DNA of 64,000 nucleotides from Deltaproteobacteria bacterium (lineage in GTDB: Bacteria > Myxococcota > JADLHZ01), in contig JADLHZ010000095.1 in NCBI GenBank assembly GCA_020848545.1, positions 19,123 to 83,122 on the forward strand, in the 5' to 3' direction. The translations under genes and the position numbers were made by a program. Positions 29,234 through 38,959 of this stretch are shown here, one piece after another (position 1 is the first letter of the stretch; each line of letters starts with the position of its first letter). Below the pieces are notes generated by a model that was not told where the DNA came from, did no database searches, and was given only the letters and a program-made list of their open reading frames with translations.

Positions 29234-29655
29234 GCGACGTCCCGGGCGAGGATCTTCGTGGCGATGGTCTTCGCCAGATCCTTGCCGTTTTGTTGGAGCT
29301 GCACCCGCGCGTTCTTCTCGCTGGCTTGCAGCGCGGCGCGGGCGCCTTCGATCTTCTTCATCGCTTCTTGGCGCGCTTTGTCGAGCAGCTGCCGCTCCGA
29401 CTCACGCGCCTCGTCGATCATCTTCTGGCGTTCGCCGAGCGCCTGCCGGCGCGCGCCCTCGAGCTGGCTCTGCAGCTCGTGCTCTTTTTGCTTGGTTTCG
29501 CCGAGCAAACGCAGGCTGTCGGCCTTGGCGCCGGCGATGTTTCGCTCACGCAGATCGAGCACGTCGAGGATCGGCGAAAAGAGCGTGGGCCCGAGCGTGA
29601 GGAGCACGACGGCCACGATGAAAGCCTGTAGAAAGAACGTGACATCCAGGTCCAT
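29230..29655 (-). CDS. ATP synthase F0 b' subunit
   Basis: 141 residues. One N-terminal membrane helix (TFFLQAFIVAVVLLTLGPTLF) is followed by a long heptad-rich, charged coiled coil ending in LAKTIATKILARDVA. It pairs with the following b subunit to make a heterodimeric peripheral stalk, the arrangement seen in many deltaproteobacteria and phototrophs. It is the first gene of this operon; a and c subunits are not in the window. Confidence 0.92.
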   Translation of the reverse strand: MDLDVTFFLQAFIVAVVLLTLGPTLFSPILDVLDLRERNIAGAKADSLRLLGETKQKEHELQSQLEGARRQALGERQKMIDEARESERQLLDKARQEAMKKIEGARAALQASEKNARVQLQQNGKDLAKTIATKILARDVA

Positions 29656-29769
29656 CGGGCGCGCGCTATGTCACGGCGCAGCAAACAAATCAATATCGAG
29701 TGGCGCGCAACATCCCGAAAAAGCTGCCGATAAGCCGGGTCCCCGCGTGCGGGGCGTCACACCGTGGCG

Positions 29770-29785
29770 GTCAACCCAGGTTGAC
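29770..29785 (+). promoter_or_regulatory. 16-bp perfect palindrome, likely operator
   Basis: GTCAACC-ca-GGTTGAC is a perfect palindrome whose right arm overlaps a TTGACA box (29781-29786). It lies between the divergent ATP synthase operon and the small gene at 29820, so it could control either. The core AACCCAGGTTGA also occurs at 40006-40015. Confidence 0.5.
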
Positions 29786-29819
29786 ACTAGACTTGTATGA
29801 AGGGCTAAAGGTGCAAACC

Positions 29820-30008
29820 ATGACCGACTCTTTGAAACCGAACCCGACGACCGGAAGCCACAGCGTGATCGGCGCCGGAGGCGTCGAAGCGTCGCCAGAA
29901 GCCCGCCGCGACGAGGCCAAGCGTGCCCTCGTCACCCGCCGCGAGACCGAGTCCGCTTTCGCCGACCTGCTCCCCGCCTCTTACGGCGCCGTCCTCGCCA
30001 ACCGCTAA
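29820..30008 (+). CDS. Small hypothetical protein (62 aa)
   Basis: 62 residues starting MTDSLKPNPTTGSHS; polar, no signal or membrane segment, and no recognised family. Support comes from the AAAGGTG ribosome site about 8 bases before the ATG, the palindrome and TTGACA box upstream, and a TAA shared with the stop of the convergent NUDIX gene (CTAA at 30005-30008), a layout repeated elsewhere in this window. Function unknown. Confidence 0.5.
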   Translation: MTDSLKPNPTTGSHSVIGAGGVEASPEARRDEAKRALVTRRETESAFADLLPASYGAVLANR

Positions 30009-30442
30009 AACTCCGCCATCCTGGCCATCAGCTCCGGCAAGACTTCGCGATCGAAGGTCGTGAACGGGAGGTCCGCGAGCTCGTCCTTGGTCGCCCAAAA
30101 ACAGCGCTTGACGTCGTCGCCGTTGCCCTCCTCGTTGAGCTTGCCCTTGAGGCGCTCGACCAACCAATAGGTGCCGAAGAGCTGTCGATCCGGCTTCACG
30201 AACGAGCGGTGAAACGCCATCGACGCGTGGATGATCTGCACGGGCCGTACGACGAGCCCGGTCTCCTCTTTGAACTCTCGCACGAGCGCGCTCGCCGGCT
30301 CCTCGCCGCGCGCGATGCCGCCGCCCGGGAAGTTCACGAAGTCGACGCCGCTCTTGCCGCGCGTCTCGGTGAGGAGCACGTGCCCCTTGCTGATGAGGAC
30401 GCCGTAGATGCTGATGCGGAAGCGCTTGATCTTTTCGGGCAT
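30005..30442 (-). CDS. NUDIX hydrolase
   Basis: 145 residues. The Nudix box is complete: GGGIARGEEPASALVREFKE followed by ETGL, matching G-x5-E-x7-REUxEExGU. The conserved glutamates bind the metal for hydrolysis of nucleoside diphosphate-linked compounds. The start ATG at 30442 (MPEKIKRFRISIYG) leads straight into the first beta strand. There is no signal peptide. The substrate cannot be told from sequence. It is the gene after the Pit permease in the same direction, with a 90-bp gap. Confidence 0.92.
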   Translation of the reverse strand: MPEKIKRFRISIYGVLISKGHVLLTETRGKSGVDFVNFPGGGIARGEEPASALVREFKEETGLVVRPVQIIHASMAFHRSFVKPDRQLFGTYWLVERLKGKLNEEGNGDDVKRCFWATKDELADLPFTTFDREVLPELMARMAEF

Positions 30443-30531
30443 CGCCAAACGTGGCCACGAATGTGGACACCAACGCAATGGAAGAGTCAGCGCGCGGAGT
30501 ACAATGTCGTTTCCTTGCGGAGCGCGCTGGC

Positions 30532-31535
<1,004 letters not shown>

Positions 31536-31539
<4 letters not shown>

Positions 31540-32153
31540 GCGTGTTCCAGCACGATCGCTTCGAGCACGTTGGCGACGTCGAGCGTTCGGTCGGTCGCGC
31601 GCTCCAAGCGTTCGTAGAGGTCACGCCACTTGATCACTTCGATGGCGTCCTTCTCTTCGTCGAAGAGGCGCTTCAAGGCCGCGCTCAGGATCCGGTCGGC
31701 GGCGTGCTCTTCGGTGCCGATCGTCTTCAACGCCTGCAGGATCGTGGCGGCGTTCTTCATGTCGCGCAGGTTCTTCAGCGCCTCGTGCATCGCGCGCGCG
31801 GCGGCGAGGACGTGGTCGGTGAGCGCCAGCGCTTCTTGCCGCGTCGTCTTGATGCTGTAGATGCGGCACCGTTCGCCGATGCCTTCGATCGCGTCGATGA
31901 CGTCGTCGAGGGACTTGATGAGCTCGTGGATCTCTTCTCGATCGAGCGGGGTGATCCAGGTTTGGTGCAGCGCGCTCATGACCTCGTGCGTGGTGTTGTC
32001 GGCTTGGCGCTCGATCTCCGCGATGCGCCGGGCGTGCGTTTCGACCTCGGCCGGGTTCTTCGCCAGTTGCTGCAGCACGAGGGCCGCGTCGACGGCGCGC
32101 TCGCCCATCGCCGTGAACGCATTCCAGAACAAATCGTCGCGGGTGAGTGCCAT
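31536..32153 (-). CDS. DUF47 PhoU-like regulator of phosphate uptake
   Basis: 205 residues, all helical, matching the DUF47/PhoU-like family. Acidic metal-binding segments include EIERQADNTTHEVMSAL and DREEIHELIKSLDDVIDAIE. It is thought to sit on the cytoplasmic face and control the Pit permease, with which it overlaps by four bases. It is the first gene of this two-gene operon and is divergent from the MopE-like lipoprotein. Confidence 0.93.
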
Positions 32154-32311
32154 GGGCGCCGCTTGTATATGAAGCGCGTGACGATTAGCCAGCGGGGCTG
32201 TGTGACAAGTAGGTGAGATCTTGGGGTGGTCGGCTATCCCCGGTAGCCCACGCCAATTGTCGGTCTGACCTGCGCGACGCCCCGTCGATTCTGCGGGTAT
32301 ACTTCCAAGAC
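32154..32311. other. Divergent promoter region, DUF47 / MopE-like gene
   Basis: This 158-bp spacer must hold promoters in both directions. I see no confident -35/-10 pair or palindrome. The patch at 32290-32310 (ctgcgggtatacttccaaga) contains a TATACT that would be a plausible -10 for the plus-strand gene, but it would leave only a very short leader before the GTG. Confidence 0.3.
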
Positions 32312-34783
32312 GTGCTGCGCGCCTTCGCCATCGCCTCTGCTTTACTGTCTGCCTGCAACTTTGCGCAGATCGTCTTCTCCGAGTGCACGACGTCGAACCA
32401 ATGCGACGCCCGCGAAGTGTGCACCGCCAACGCGTGCGTGCCCGTTGACGACACGACGATGATGACCGGCACTGGCTGCACCGACAGCGACGGCGACGGT
32501 GTTCCTGCGGGCGCAGCGTGCACCGGCACCGTCGACTGCGCGCCGAATGATCCGACCGCGTCGACCACGGTGAGCACCTTCCTCGACGCCGACCTCGACG
32601 GCTATCCGATGCCGACAGCGAGCCTCGTCTGCACGGGCAGCGTCACTGGCCCCGGCATGTCGGCGACCGCCGGCACCGACTGCGATGACAACGCCGCGTC
32701 GCTCTATCGCTTGCGCCCTATCGCTTCCGATGTCGACGCCGACGGTCATTTCTCGGTGACGACCGTCGACACGTGCGTCGGCGCCGACGCGCCCAGCGGC
32801 ACGCAGATCGGCGGCGGCGACGATTTTTGCGACAACAAGCCGCTCGCGAACACCTTTGCGAAGTGTCCGACCTGCGTCGACGGCGACAGCGACGGCCACT
32901 TCGCTGGCTGCGATGCTGCGGGCACCGGCGCCGACGCGTGCGACGCCGACGCTGTGAACTGGCAAGCGTCGTCGTGCGCCGCCTGCGCCGACGGCGATGG
33001 CGACGGGCACTTCGCCGGTTGCGATACGTACCCGAGCGCCACCTCCGACAGCTGCGACGGAGACCCGAACAACCACACGGCCTCGGGCTGCGCGAATTGT
33101 CGCGACACCGACGGCGATGGCTTCTTCGTCGGTTGCGATGTCTTCAACGGCGCGCGCCCCGGCCCCGACTGCAACGACGCCGACGACTTCGTGAATTCGG
33201 CGATGCCCGGTGATCGCTTCGGCGAAGACTCGAACTGCGACGGCACGACGCTCACGCTGAGCAACGCAGCCGGCATCTTCGTGGCGCCGCCGGGGCAAGG
33301 CGGTGACGATCTCAACCCGGGCACGCAGGCGTTGCCGATGGCGACGATCGCAGGCGGGTTGGCCAAGGCGCTACCCGCGCAGGTCATCTTCGTGATGCAA
33401 GGCAACTACGACGCGGCGGTGACGCTCACCCGCTCGATCTATGGCGGATTTCAGTCCGGCAATTGGAGCAACTACAACTCTGTCACGTTCGCGGCGACGG
33501 TCTCCGGCGGCGCGGCGCAAACGGCGATGAGCGCCACGAACCGTTCGCTCGTGGTCTCCGGGCTCGCCATTGCCCCCGATACCGCGGGCGCCGGAGATTG
33601 CGTCGGGTTGGCGCTCACGGGCAGTGCCGCCCACAGCGTGCTCCTCCACCGCCTCACGCTGAACGGCAACGAGTGCGCGAGCGAGCGCATGGGGCTCGAG
33701 ACGACCGGCCTGCGCGTGCTCGGCGACACCTTTACCTCGCGCGGGCGCACGGCGGCGGAGGTCGGGCAGACGAAGAGCGCCTACGGCGTCAGGACGACCG
33801 GCGGATCGCTCTACTTCAAGAACGCGACGATCATAGGCAGCGCGGCCATCGTCGCGAGCGGCGCTTATTCCTACGGCGTGCACGTGATGGGCGGCGCCAA
33901 CCTCCGGGTGAGCGGCGGCGTCGTGCAGGGCGGCTTCGGCGTCGAGAACCGAGGCATCGTTCAGACGGCGAGCGCCGGCACCGTCTCCGTCGACGGCGCG
34001 ACGATCATCGGCACGACCGACAACACCGGGGCCTCGGTGGGCGCCTCCACCGTTGCCAGCACGGGCATCTACCGCATCGACGGCGGACCGATCACGGTGG
34101 TCCGCAGCCGCGTCATCGCCACGCGCGCGTGCGGGGCGTCGGCGTCGCACTTCGCGGTCGGGGTCTATGCCAACGACGGGGGCGGCATCGACGGCGTCGA
34201 CGTCATCAACTCGATCGTCGACGCCGGCTCGTGCAAGTCGGGCCGCGGCGTCTACGCGACCACCTTCGCCCGCGCGCGCGTCATCAACTCGCACATCGTC
34301 GGCAGCGCGATCGCGTCGGGTGATACGCGGCTCCTCGACCTCTCCGGGCTCAAGGTGATCGTCATCAACAGCGTCGTCGCGTTCGAGTCGGTGAACGCTG
34401 CCGCGACGGAGGCGATCTACCTGCGCTACGAGCCCACGAACGCGGTGGCGATGGCGAACGTGTTCTGGTCGGTGGCCGGTTCGCCCACGCCGTCTCCGTT
34501 CGTGACGTCGACCGGCACGCCCTACGCCACCGTCGCGGCGTTCAATGCGCTGCCCGGCGACATCGAGAGCAACCTCGGCGTGGACCCGCTGGCGGCGCCG
34601 CTGCGCGACGCGGTCACGCCGCCGGCGATCGCCGGAGCGCCGTGCCGAAACGCCGGCGTCGATCCGGCGATCTATCCGACGGCGGCGCCGGCCGATCGCT
34701 ACACGACGCCGATTCGCGACTTCGCACAGAACACGTTGCGGCCGGTGGGGGCATGGGACATCGGCGTCGACGAGATTCCGTAG
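32312..34783 (+). CDS. MopE-like Cys/Asp-rich lipoprotein with beta-helix
   Basis: 823 residues from the GTG at 32312, which starts a signal peptide with lipobox LLSAC. Residues 30-310 are full of Cys and calcium-type loops (TDSDGDGVPAG, DGDGDGHFAGCD, DTDGDGFFVGCD), repeated roughly every 35-40 residues, as in the metal-binding motif of myxobacterial MopE-like proteins and thrombospondin type 3 repeats. Residues 330-780 look like a right-handed beta-helix with short Gly/Val/Ala turns (GGANLRVSGGVVQGG, NSIVDAGSCKSGRG). It should be an exposed lipoprotein stabilised by calcium and disulfides. Function could be adhesion or metal capture. Confidence 0.87.
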   Translation: MLRAFAIASALLSACNFAQIVFSECTTSNQCDAREVCTANACVPVDDTTMMTGTGCTDSDGDGVPAGAACTGTVDCAPNDPTASTTVSTFLDADLDGYPMPTASLVCTGSVTGPGMSATAGTDCDDNAASLYRLRPIASDVDADGHFSVTTVDTCVGADAPSGTQIGGGDDFCDNKPLANTFAKCPTCVDGDSDGHFAGCDAAGTGADACDADAVNWQASSCAACADGDGDGHFAGCDTYPSATSDSCDGDPNNHTASGCANCRDTDGDGFFVGCDVFNGARPGPDCNDADDFVNSAMPGDRFGEDSNCDGTTLTLSNAAGIFVAPPGQGGDDLNPGTQALPMATIAGGLAKALPAQVIFVMQGNYDAAVTLTRSIYGGFQSGNWSNYNSVTFAATVSGGAAQTAMSATNRSLVVSGLAIAPDTAGAGDCVGLALTGSAAHSVLLHRLTLNGNECASERMGLETTGLRVLGDTFTSRGRTAAEVGQTKSAYGVRTTGGSLYFKNATIIGSAAIVASGAYSYGVHVMGGANLRVSGGVVQGGFGVENRGIVQTASAGTVSVDGATIIGTTDNTGASVGASTVASTGIYRIDGGPITVVRSRVIATRACGASASHFAVGVYANDGGGIDGVDVINSIVDAGSCKSGRGVYATTFARARVINSHIVGSAIASGDTRLLDLSGLKVIVINSVVAFESVNAAATEAIYLRYEPTNAVAMANVFWSVAGSPTPSPFVTSTGTPYATVAAFNALPGDIESNLGVDPLAAPLRDAVTPPAIAGAPCRNAGVDPAIYPTAAPADRYTTPIRDFAQNTLRPVGAWDIGVDEIP

Positions 34784-34790
34784 CCAGGCG

Positions 34791-36251
34791 CTACGGCGTC
34801 GCCGGCTGCGACGCGGCGTTCTTCATCTGCTCTTGCGCGCGCTTCATCATCTCTTCCATCGTCAGCGGCTTCTTCGGAGCGTCGGCCGGCTGAGACGCCG
34901 CGGACTTCGCCTCCTTTCCGTTCCACGGAAACGGCTCGTAGATCGCGACGCCGTGCTTCATGTTCAGCGCCGCCTTCGACAGCGTCGGCACGTACATGAT
35001 GACGCCGAGCGCCGCGATCACCATCGCGAGCGTCGGCAGCACGGCGACCGTGACCTCGGAGAACGGGCGCTTGAAGATCGCGCTCGCGACGAAGAGGTTC
35101 GTCGCCACCGGCGGCGCCAGGTAGCCGATCTCCATGTTGACGACGAAGACGACGCCGAAGTGGATGGGGTCGATGCCGTAGACCTCGAGCGCGATCGGCG
35201 CGAGCAGCGGCGCGAAGACGAGCGTGGCGCTCACCGAGTCCATCAGCGCGCCGATGAAGATCAGCGCCACGTTGACGATGAGCAAGAACACCATCGGCGA
35301 GAGGTGCGCGCCGCGCAGCCAGTTGCCCATGCGCTCGGCGGCCTCGATCTCGGCCAAGAAGTCGTTCAAGCCGAACGCGAGCACGACGATGAGCACGAGG
35401 CTGCCGATCAAGGTCGCGCTCTCGCTGAAGACGGCGAGGAGGTCCTTCACGTGCAGCTCTTTATGCACGACGGTCGTGACGATGACGCTGTACGCGAGCG
35501 CGACGGCGCCGGCTTCGGTCGGCGTGAATTGGCCGCTGTAGATGCCGCCAAGCACGATGACCGGCAGCGCCAGCGCGAACGCGCCGGCTTCGACCGCCTC
35601 CAAGATCTTCTTCCCGTCGAAGGGCTCGCGCGCCTCGGGGACTTTGCGACCGACGAAGTACGCGTAGACACTGAGCATGAAGGTGATCGCGAGCGCCGGG
35701 ATGAGGCCGGCCAAGAACAGATCGGAAGGATCGACGGCGGCCGAGCCCGACACGCAGATGGCGTAGATCAACATGGCGATCGACGGCGGCACCAGGCACC
35801 CGAGCGAGCCGGCGGTCGTGAGCAGGCCCATCGCCGCGCGCTCGGGATACTTCGACTCGACGAGCGCGGGGAACATGATGCTGCCGACGGCGACGAGCGT
35901 CACCGGCGAGCTGCCGGTGATCGCCGAGAAGACGATGCACGCGATGACGCTGGCGATGGCCAAGCCGCCGGGCATGAAGCCGACGAGCGCGCGCGCGACG
36001 CGGATCAGGCGCGCTGCCATGCCGCCCTTCGTCATCACCGTGCCGGCGCCGACGAAGAACGGGATCGAGAGGAACACGTTCTTCGTGGTCAACGACTCCA
36101 TCTTGTTGACGATGCGCACCAGGCTCTCGGGCGAGACGCCTTCGCCGGCGATCAGGATGAAGCAGAGCATCGTCGCCATGCCGACGACGACGAAAAGGCG
36201 CGCGCCGATGAGCATCAGCGCGAGGACGCACAAGAGGACGATGGTCGTCAT
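34791..36251 (-). CDS. dctM: TRAP transporter large permease (DctM)
   Basis: 486 residues, about twelve membrane helices. Family blocks include IPFFVGAGTVMTKGG, FSAITGSSPVTLVAVGSIMFP, GCLVPPSIAMLIYA and FTPTEAGAVALAYS. It carries solute with sodium, driven by delivery from the periplasmic P protein. The start ATG at 36251 overlaps the DctQ stop (ATGA). A 45-residue charged tail with two AASQPA motifs and EEMMKRAQEQMK extends beyond the normal end and should be cytoplasmic or periplasmic depending on topology. Confidence 0.95.
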   Translation of the reverse strand: MTTIVLLCVLALMLIGARLFVVVGMATMLCFILIAGEGVSPESLVRIVNKMESLTTKNVFLSIPFFVGAGTVMTKGGMAARLIRVARALVGFMPGGLAIASVIACIVFSAITGSSPVTLVAVGSIMFPALVESKYPERAAMGLLTTAGSLGCLVPPSIAMLIYAICVSGSAAVDPSDLFLAGLIPALAITFMLSVYAYFVGRKVPEAREPFDGKKILEAVEAGAFALALPVIVLGGIYSGQFTPTEAGAVALAYSVIVTTVVHKELHVKDLLAVFSESATLIGSLVLIVVLAFGLNDFLAEIEAAERMGNWLRGAHLSPMVFLLIVNVALIFIGALMDSVSATLVFAPLLAPIALEVYGIDPIHFGVVFVVNMEIGYLAPPVATNLFVASAIFKRPFSEVTVAVLPTLAMVIAALGVIMYVPTLSKAALNMKHGVAIYEPFPWNGKEAKSAASQPADAPKKPLTMEEMMKRAQEQMKNAASQPATP

Positions 36252-37015
36252 TGGTCGTCCTTCGGCTTGTTCAAGCCGAGCATCTGTAAGGGGTCGTCCT
36301 CTTCGACCTCGCCCTGGAACGCGTGCTTCGTCTGCGCCAAGAAGCGCGCGGCCATCACGAAGAAGCCGACGGGCATGCCCATGAACGCGATCCACTTCGG
36401 CACCGGCAGCGCTGCGAAGATGCCGCCGGCGCCGTCGGTGTCCACGTAGTCAGAGAAGTGCGCCTTGATGCTGTAGATCGCGAGCACGCCGAGCACCGCG
36501 CAAAAAAGCCCGGTGATGAGGTGCCCGAACGCCTGCGCGTAGGGCAGCGCCTTTTTCGGCCACAGCTTCGAGCCGAGATCGAGCGCCAAGTGGCGATGCT
36601 CGAACGCCGCCATGCTCGCGCCGAGGCACGCGACCCACAGCATCAGCGCGAGCGCGAGCGTCTGCGACCAGACGAGGCCGTTCGGCAGGATCCACACGAA
36701 GAGCTCGAGCGCCACGACCGCGCCGAGCACGATGCCGAGCGCACGCGCGAAGGTATTGAAGCCGCCCGAGCGCCCGCGGGTGCGCAGCGCGCCGTAGACG
36801 AAGGCGAGGACGATCGCGCCGCCCGTGAGCTTCGAGGCGTAGCTCGCGAAGTCGCCTCCGCCGTAGACGCGCGCGAACAAGCCCTGCTGACGCGTCCAGA
36901 AGCGATGCGCCACGTCCAAGGCGACGACCGCGCCCATGACGACGAGGCAGGCGGCGGTCAGACGTTTTTCGAAAGTGTGGATCGCGCGGTCGAGGCGGTT
37001 CTGGGACGGGTGCAT
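36248..37015 (-). CDS. dctQ: TRAP transporter small permease (DctQ)
   Basis: 255 residues with four core membrane helices plus extra hydrophobic segments, longer than the usual 160-190. ALDVAHRFW and the MAAFEHRHLALDLG motif (E-x-x-H near the third helix) are typical of DctQ. It bridges the P protein and the M channel. It lies between dctP (16-bp gap) and dctM (ATGA overlap). A middle insertion (GGDFASYASKLTGGAIVLAF) accounts for part of the extra length. Confidence 0.9.
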   Translation of the reverse strand: MHPSQNRLDRAIHTFEKRLTAACLVVMGAVVALDVAHRFWTRQQGLFARVYGGGDFASYASKLTGGAIVLAFVYGALRTRGRSGGFNTFARALGIVLGAVVALELFVWILPNGLVWSQTLALALMLWVACLGASMAAFEHRHLALDLGSKLWPKKALPYAQAFGHLITGLFCAVLGVLAIYSIKAHFSDYVDTDGAGGIFAALPVPKWIAFMGMPVGFFVMAARFLAQTKHAFQGEVEEDDPLQMLGLNKPKDDQ

Positions 37016-37031
37016 CCCGCCATTCTACGGG

Positions 37032-38030
37032 CTACTTCTTGCGCGCGCGAAATTCCTTCAACCCCTTGTCGATCGCCTCGTAGACGCGCTTCTCGGCGGC
37101 GCTCGCCTTCTTCGCCCAGTCGGTGCGCACTTTGACGGCGAGCTTTCGGAACTCGTCGCGCTGCGGCTCGCTCAACACGTTCACCTTGACGTTCGAGGCC
37201 TTCAGGTTCTCGATCAAGATCGGCGTCATCGCGCGGATCTGCTTGCGCATGGGGCCGATGATGTTGTGGCCAACGGTGGTCATCGTCGCGCGGATCTCGC
37301 TCGGCAGCGCGTCGTAGAACGCCTTGTTATAGACGATCGCCGCGCTCTGATAGATGTGCTCGCTGATGCTGTAGTTCGTGCTCGCGGTGTGCCAGCTCGC
37401 CGCGAAGGTGAAGATCGGCGCTTGGTCGAAGCCGTCGACGACGCCGGTCTGCAGCGAGGTCAGCGCCTCGGTCGTCGGGATCGGCACCGGGCTCGCGCTG
37501 AACGCGCGGTACATCTCGAGGTGAATCGGGTTCTCTTGGCTGCGCATCTTCCTGCCCTTGAGATCGGCCGGCGAATTCACCGCGAACTTGCCGCCGAAGT
37601 TCCTGTAGCCGTTCTCGCTCCAGAAGCCGACGACGAGCCCGCGCTCTTCGAACGACTTCTTCAACAGCGGGCCGGCCACGTTGTCGATGATGTGATCGGC
37701 TTCCTCGTAGTTGTTGAACAGGTACGGGAGCTCGAGCACGTTCAGCTCCGGCACGATCGACGCGATGGCGCCGGTGGAGCCGCCGAACGACTGCACTTGG
37801 CCGCGCTTCGTCGACTGCACGCTCTCGTTCTCGTCACCGAGCGTGCCGCCCAAGAAGACCTTGATCTTGATCTTGCCGGGGTGCGCCTCCTCGACGCCCT
37901 TCTTGAAGTCCGCGAGGCCCTGCGCCCACGGGCTGCCTTCCGGCGCCACGGTGGCGAGCTTGACGACGATCGGTTCGGCGAGCGCAGGGGAGGCGAAGAA
38001 CAACGCAGCGGCGAGCGTTAGGAGCTTCAT
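37032..38030 (-). CDS. dctP: TRAP transporter solute receptor (DctP)
   Basis: 332 residues. A Sec signal (MKLLTLAAALFFASPALA) is cleaved before EPIVVKLATVAPEG. Family landmarks are FKKGVEE, LPYLFNN, and KGRKMRSQENPIHLEMYRA around residue 165, where the arginine that binds carboxylates normally lies. It binds a small organic acid in the periplasm and hands it to DctQM. It is first in the operon P-Q-M. The ligand cannot be read from sequence alone. Confidence 0.95.
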   Translation of the reverse strand: MKLLTLAAALFFASPALAEPIVVKLATVAPEGSPWAQGLADFKKGVEEAHPGKIKIKVFLGGTLGDENESVQSTKRGQVQSFGGSTGAIASIVPELNVLELPYLFNNYEEADHIIDNVAGPLLKKSFEERGLVVGFWSENGYRNFGGKFAVNSPADLKGRKMRSQENPIHLEMYRAFSASPVPIPTTEALTSLQTGVVDGFDQAPIFTFAASWHTASTNYSISEHIYQSAAIVYNKAFYDALPSEIRATMTTVGHNIIGPMRKQIRAMTPILIENLKASNVKVNVLSEPQRDEFRKLAVKVRTDWAKKASAAEKRVYEAIDKGLKEFRARKK

Positions 38031-38044
38031 AGGCGGCGGACTTT

Positions 38045-38959
38045 ATGCGCAAGACGGTGGCCATGCAACGCGCGATCGCGATCTTCGGCCCGACGGCGAG
38101 CGGCAAGAGCGCGCTTGCGTTGAGCTTCGCTGAAGCCGTCGGCGGCGAGATCGTCGCCTGCGATGCGCAGATGGTCTATCGCGGCTTCGACGTCGGGACG
38201 AACAAGCCGAGCGCGGACGAGCAAGCGCGCGTGCCGCACCATATGCTCGACGTCTGCGCCGCGAACGACGAGATGCAAGCGGCGCGCTACGGCGACGCCG
38301 CGCTCGCGGTGGTCGCAGCGCTGAATGCGCGCGGCAAAGTGCCGGTGATCGTCGTCGGCACGTACCTCTACTATCGCGCGCTCGTGCACGGGCTCGGGCC
38401 GTTGCCGAAGAGCGACCCTGCCGTGCGCGAAGAGATCGTGCGGATGGGACCCGACGCGATTGCGGAAGAGGTGAGGCGCCTCGATCCCGAGAGCTACGAA
38501 GAGGCGAAGGGCAAGAACCTGCCGCGGCTCGTGCGCGCGCTCGAAGTGTTCCGCATCACCGGCCAAAAAGCGTCGGCGCTGAAGAAGGAGCACGCCTTCG
38601 CCGAGAAGCGCCTCGACGTCGCCGGCGTGGCGCTACGGCCCGATCGCGACGCGCTGAGGCAACGCATCGACGCGCGCGTCCTTGCGATGTGGAACAACGG
38701 CTGGCGCGACGAAGTGCGATCGCTGCTCGCTGCCGGCGTGCGCGAAGACGCGCGCGCGATGCAGGCCGTCGGCTACCGCGACATCGCCGAGCACCTGCGC
38801 ACCGGAGAGCGCGACGCCGCCGTGATCGCGAAGATCCAGGCGGCCACGCGGCAATACGCGCGGCGTCAGCTCTCGTTCATGCGGCAGGAGAAGGCGGCGG
38901 AAGTGTTCGCCGGCTTCGGAGAGGAGGCGATCAGAGCCGGAATTGCACGCCGGCGTTGA
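38045..38959 (+). CDS. miaA: tRNA dimethylallyltransferase
   Basis: 304 residues from ATG 38045; ATG 38063 (MQRAIAIFG) would remove six residues and is also possible. P-loop GPTASGKS, then CDAQMVYRGFDVGTNKP, the DxxQ/YRG site that binds the prenyl donor and A37. LPRLVRALEVFRITG and the C-terminal QAVGYRDIAEHL and TRQYARRQLSF complete the family set. It adds dimethylallyl to A37 of tRNAs reading U-starting codons. The stop lies inside the convergent outer-membrane-type gene, a 29-bp overlap. Confidence 0.96.
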   Translation: MRKTVAMQRAIAIFGPTASGKSALALSFAEAVGGEIVACDAQMVYRGFDVGTNKPSADEQARVPHHMLDVCAANDEMQAARYGDAALAVVAALNARGKVPVIVVGTYLYYRALVHGLGPLPKSDPAVREEIVRMGPDAIAEEVRRLDPESYEEAKGKNLPRLVRALEVFRITGQKASALKKEHAFAEKRLDVAGVALRPDRDALRQRIDARVLAMWNNGWRDEVRSLLAAGVREDARAMQAVGYRDIAEHLRTGERDAAVIAKIQAATRQYARRQLSFMRQEKAAEVFAGFGEEAIRAGIARRR

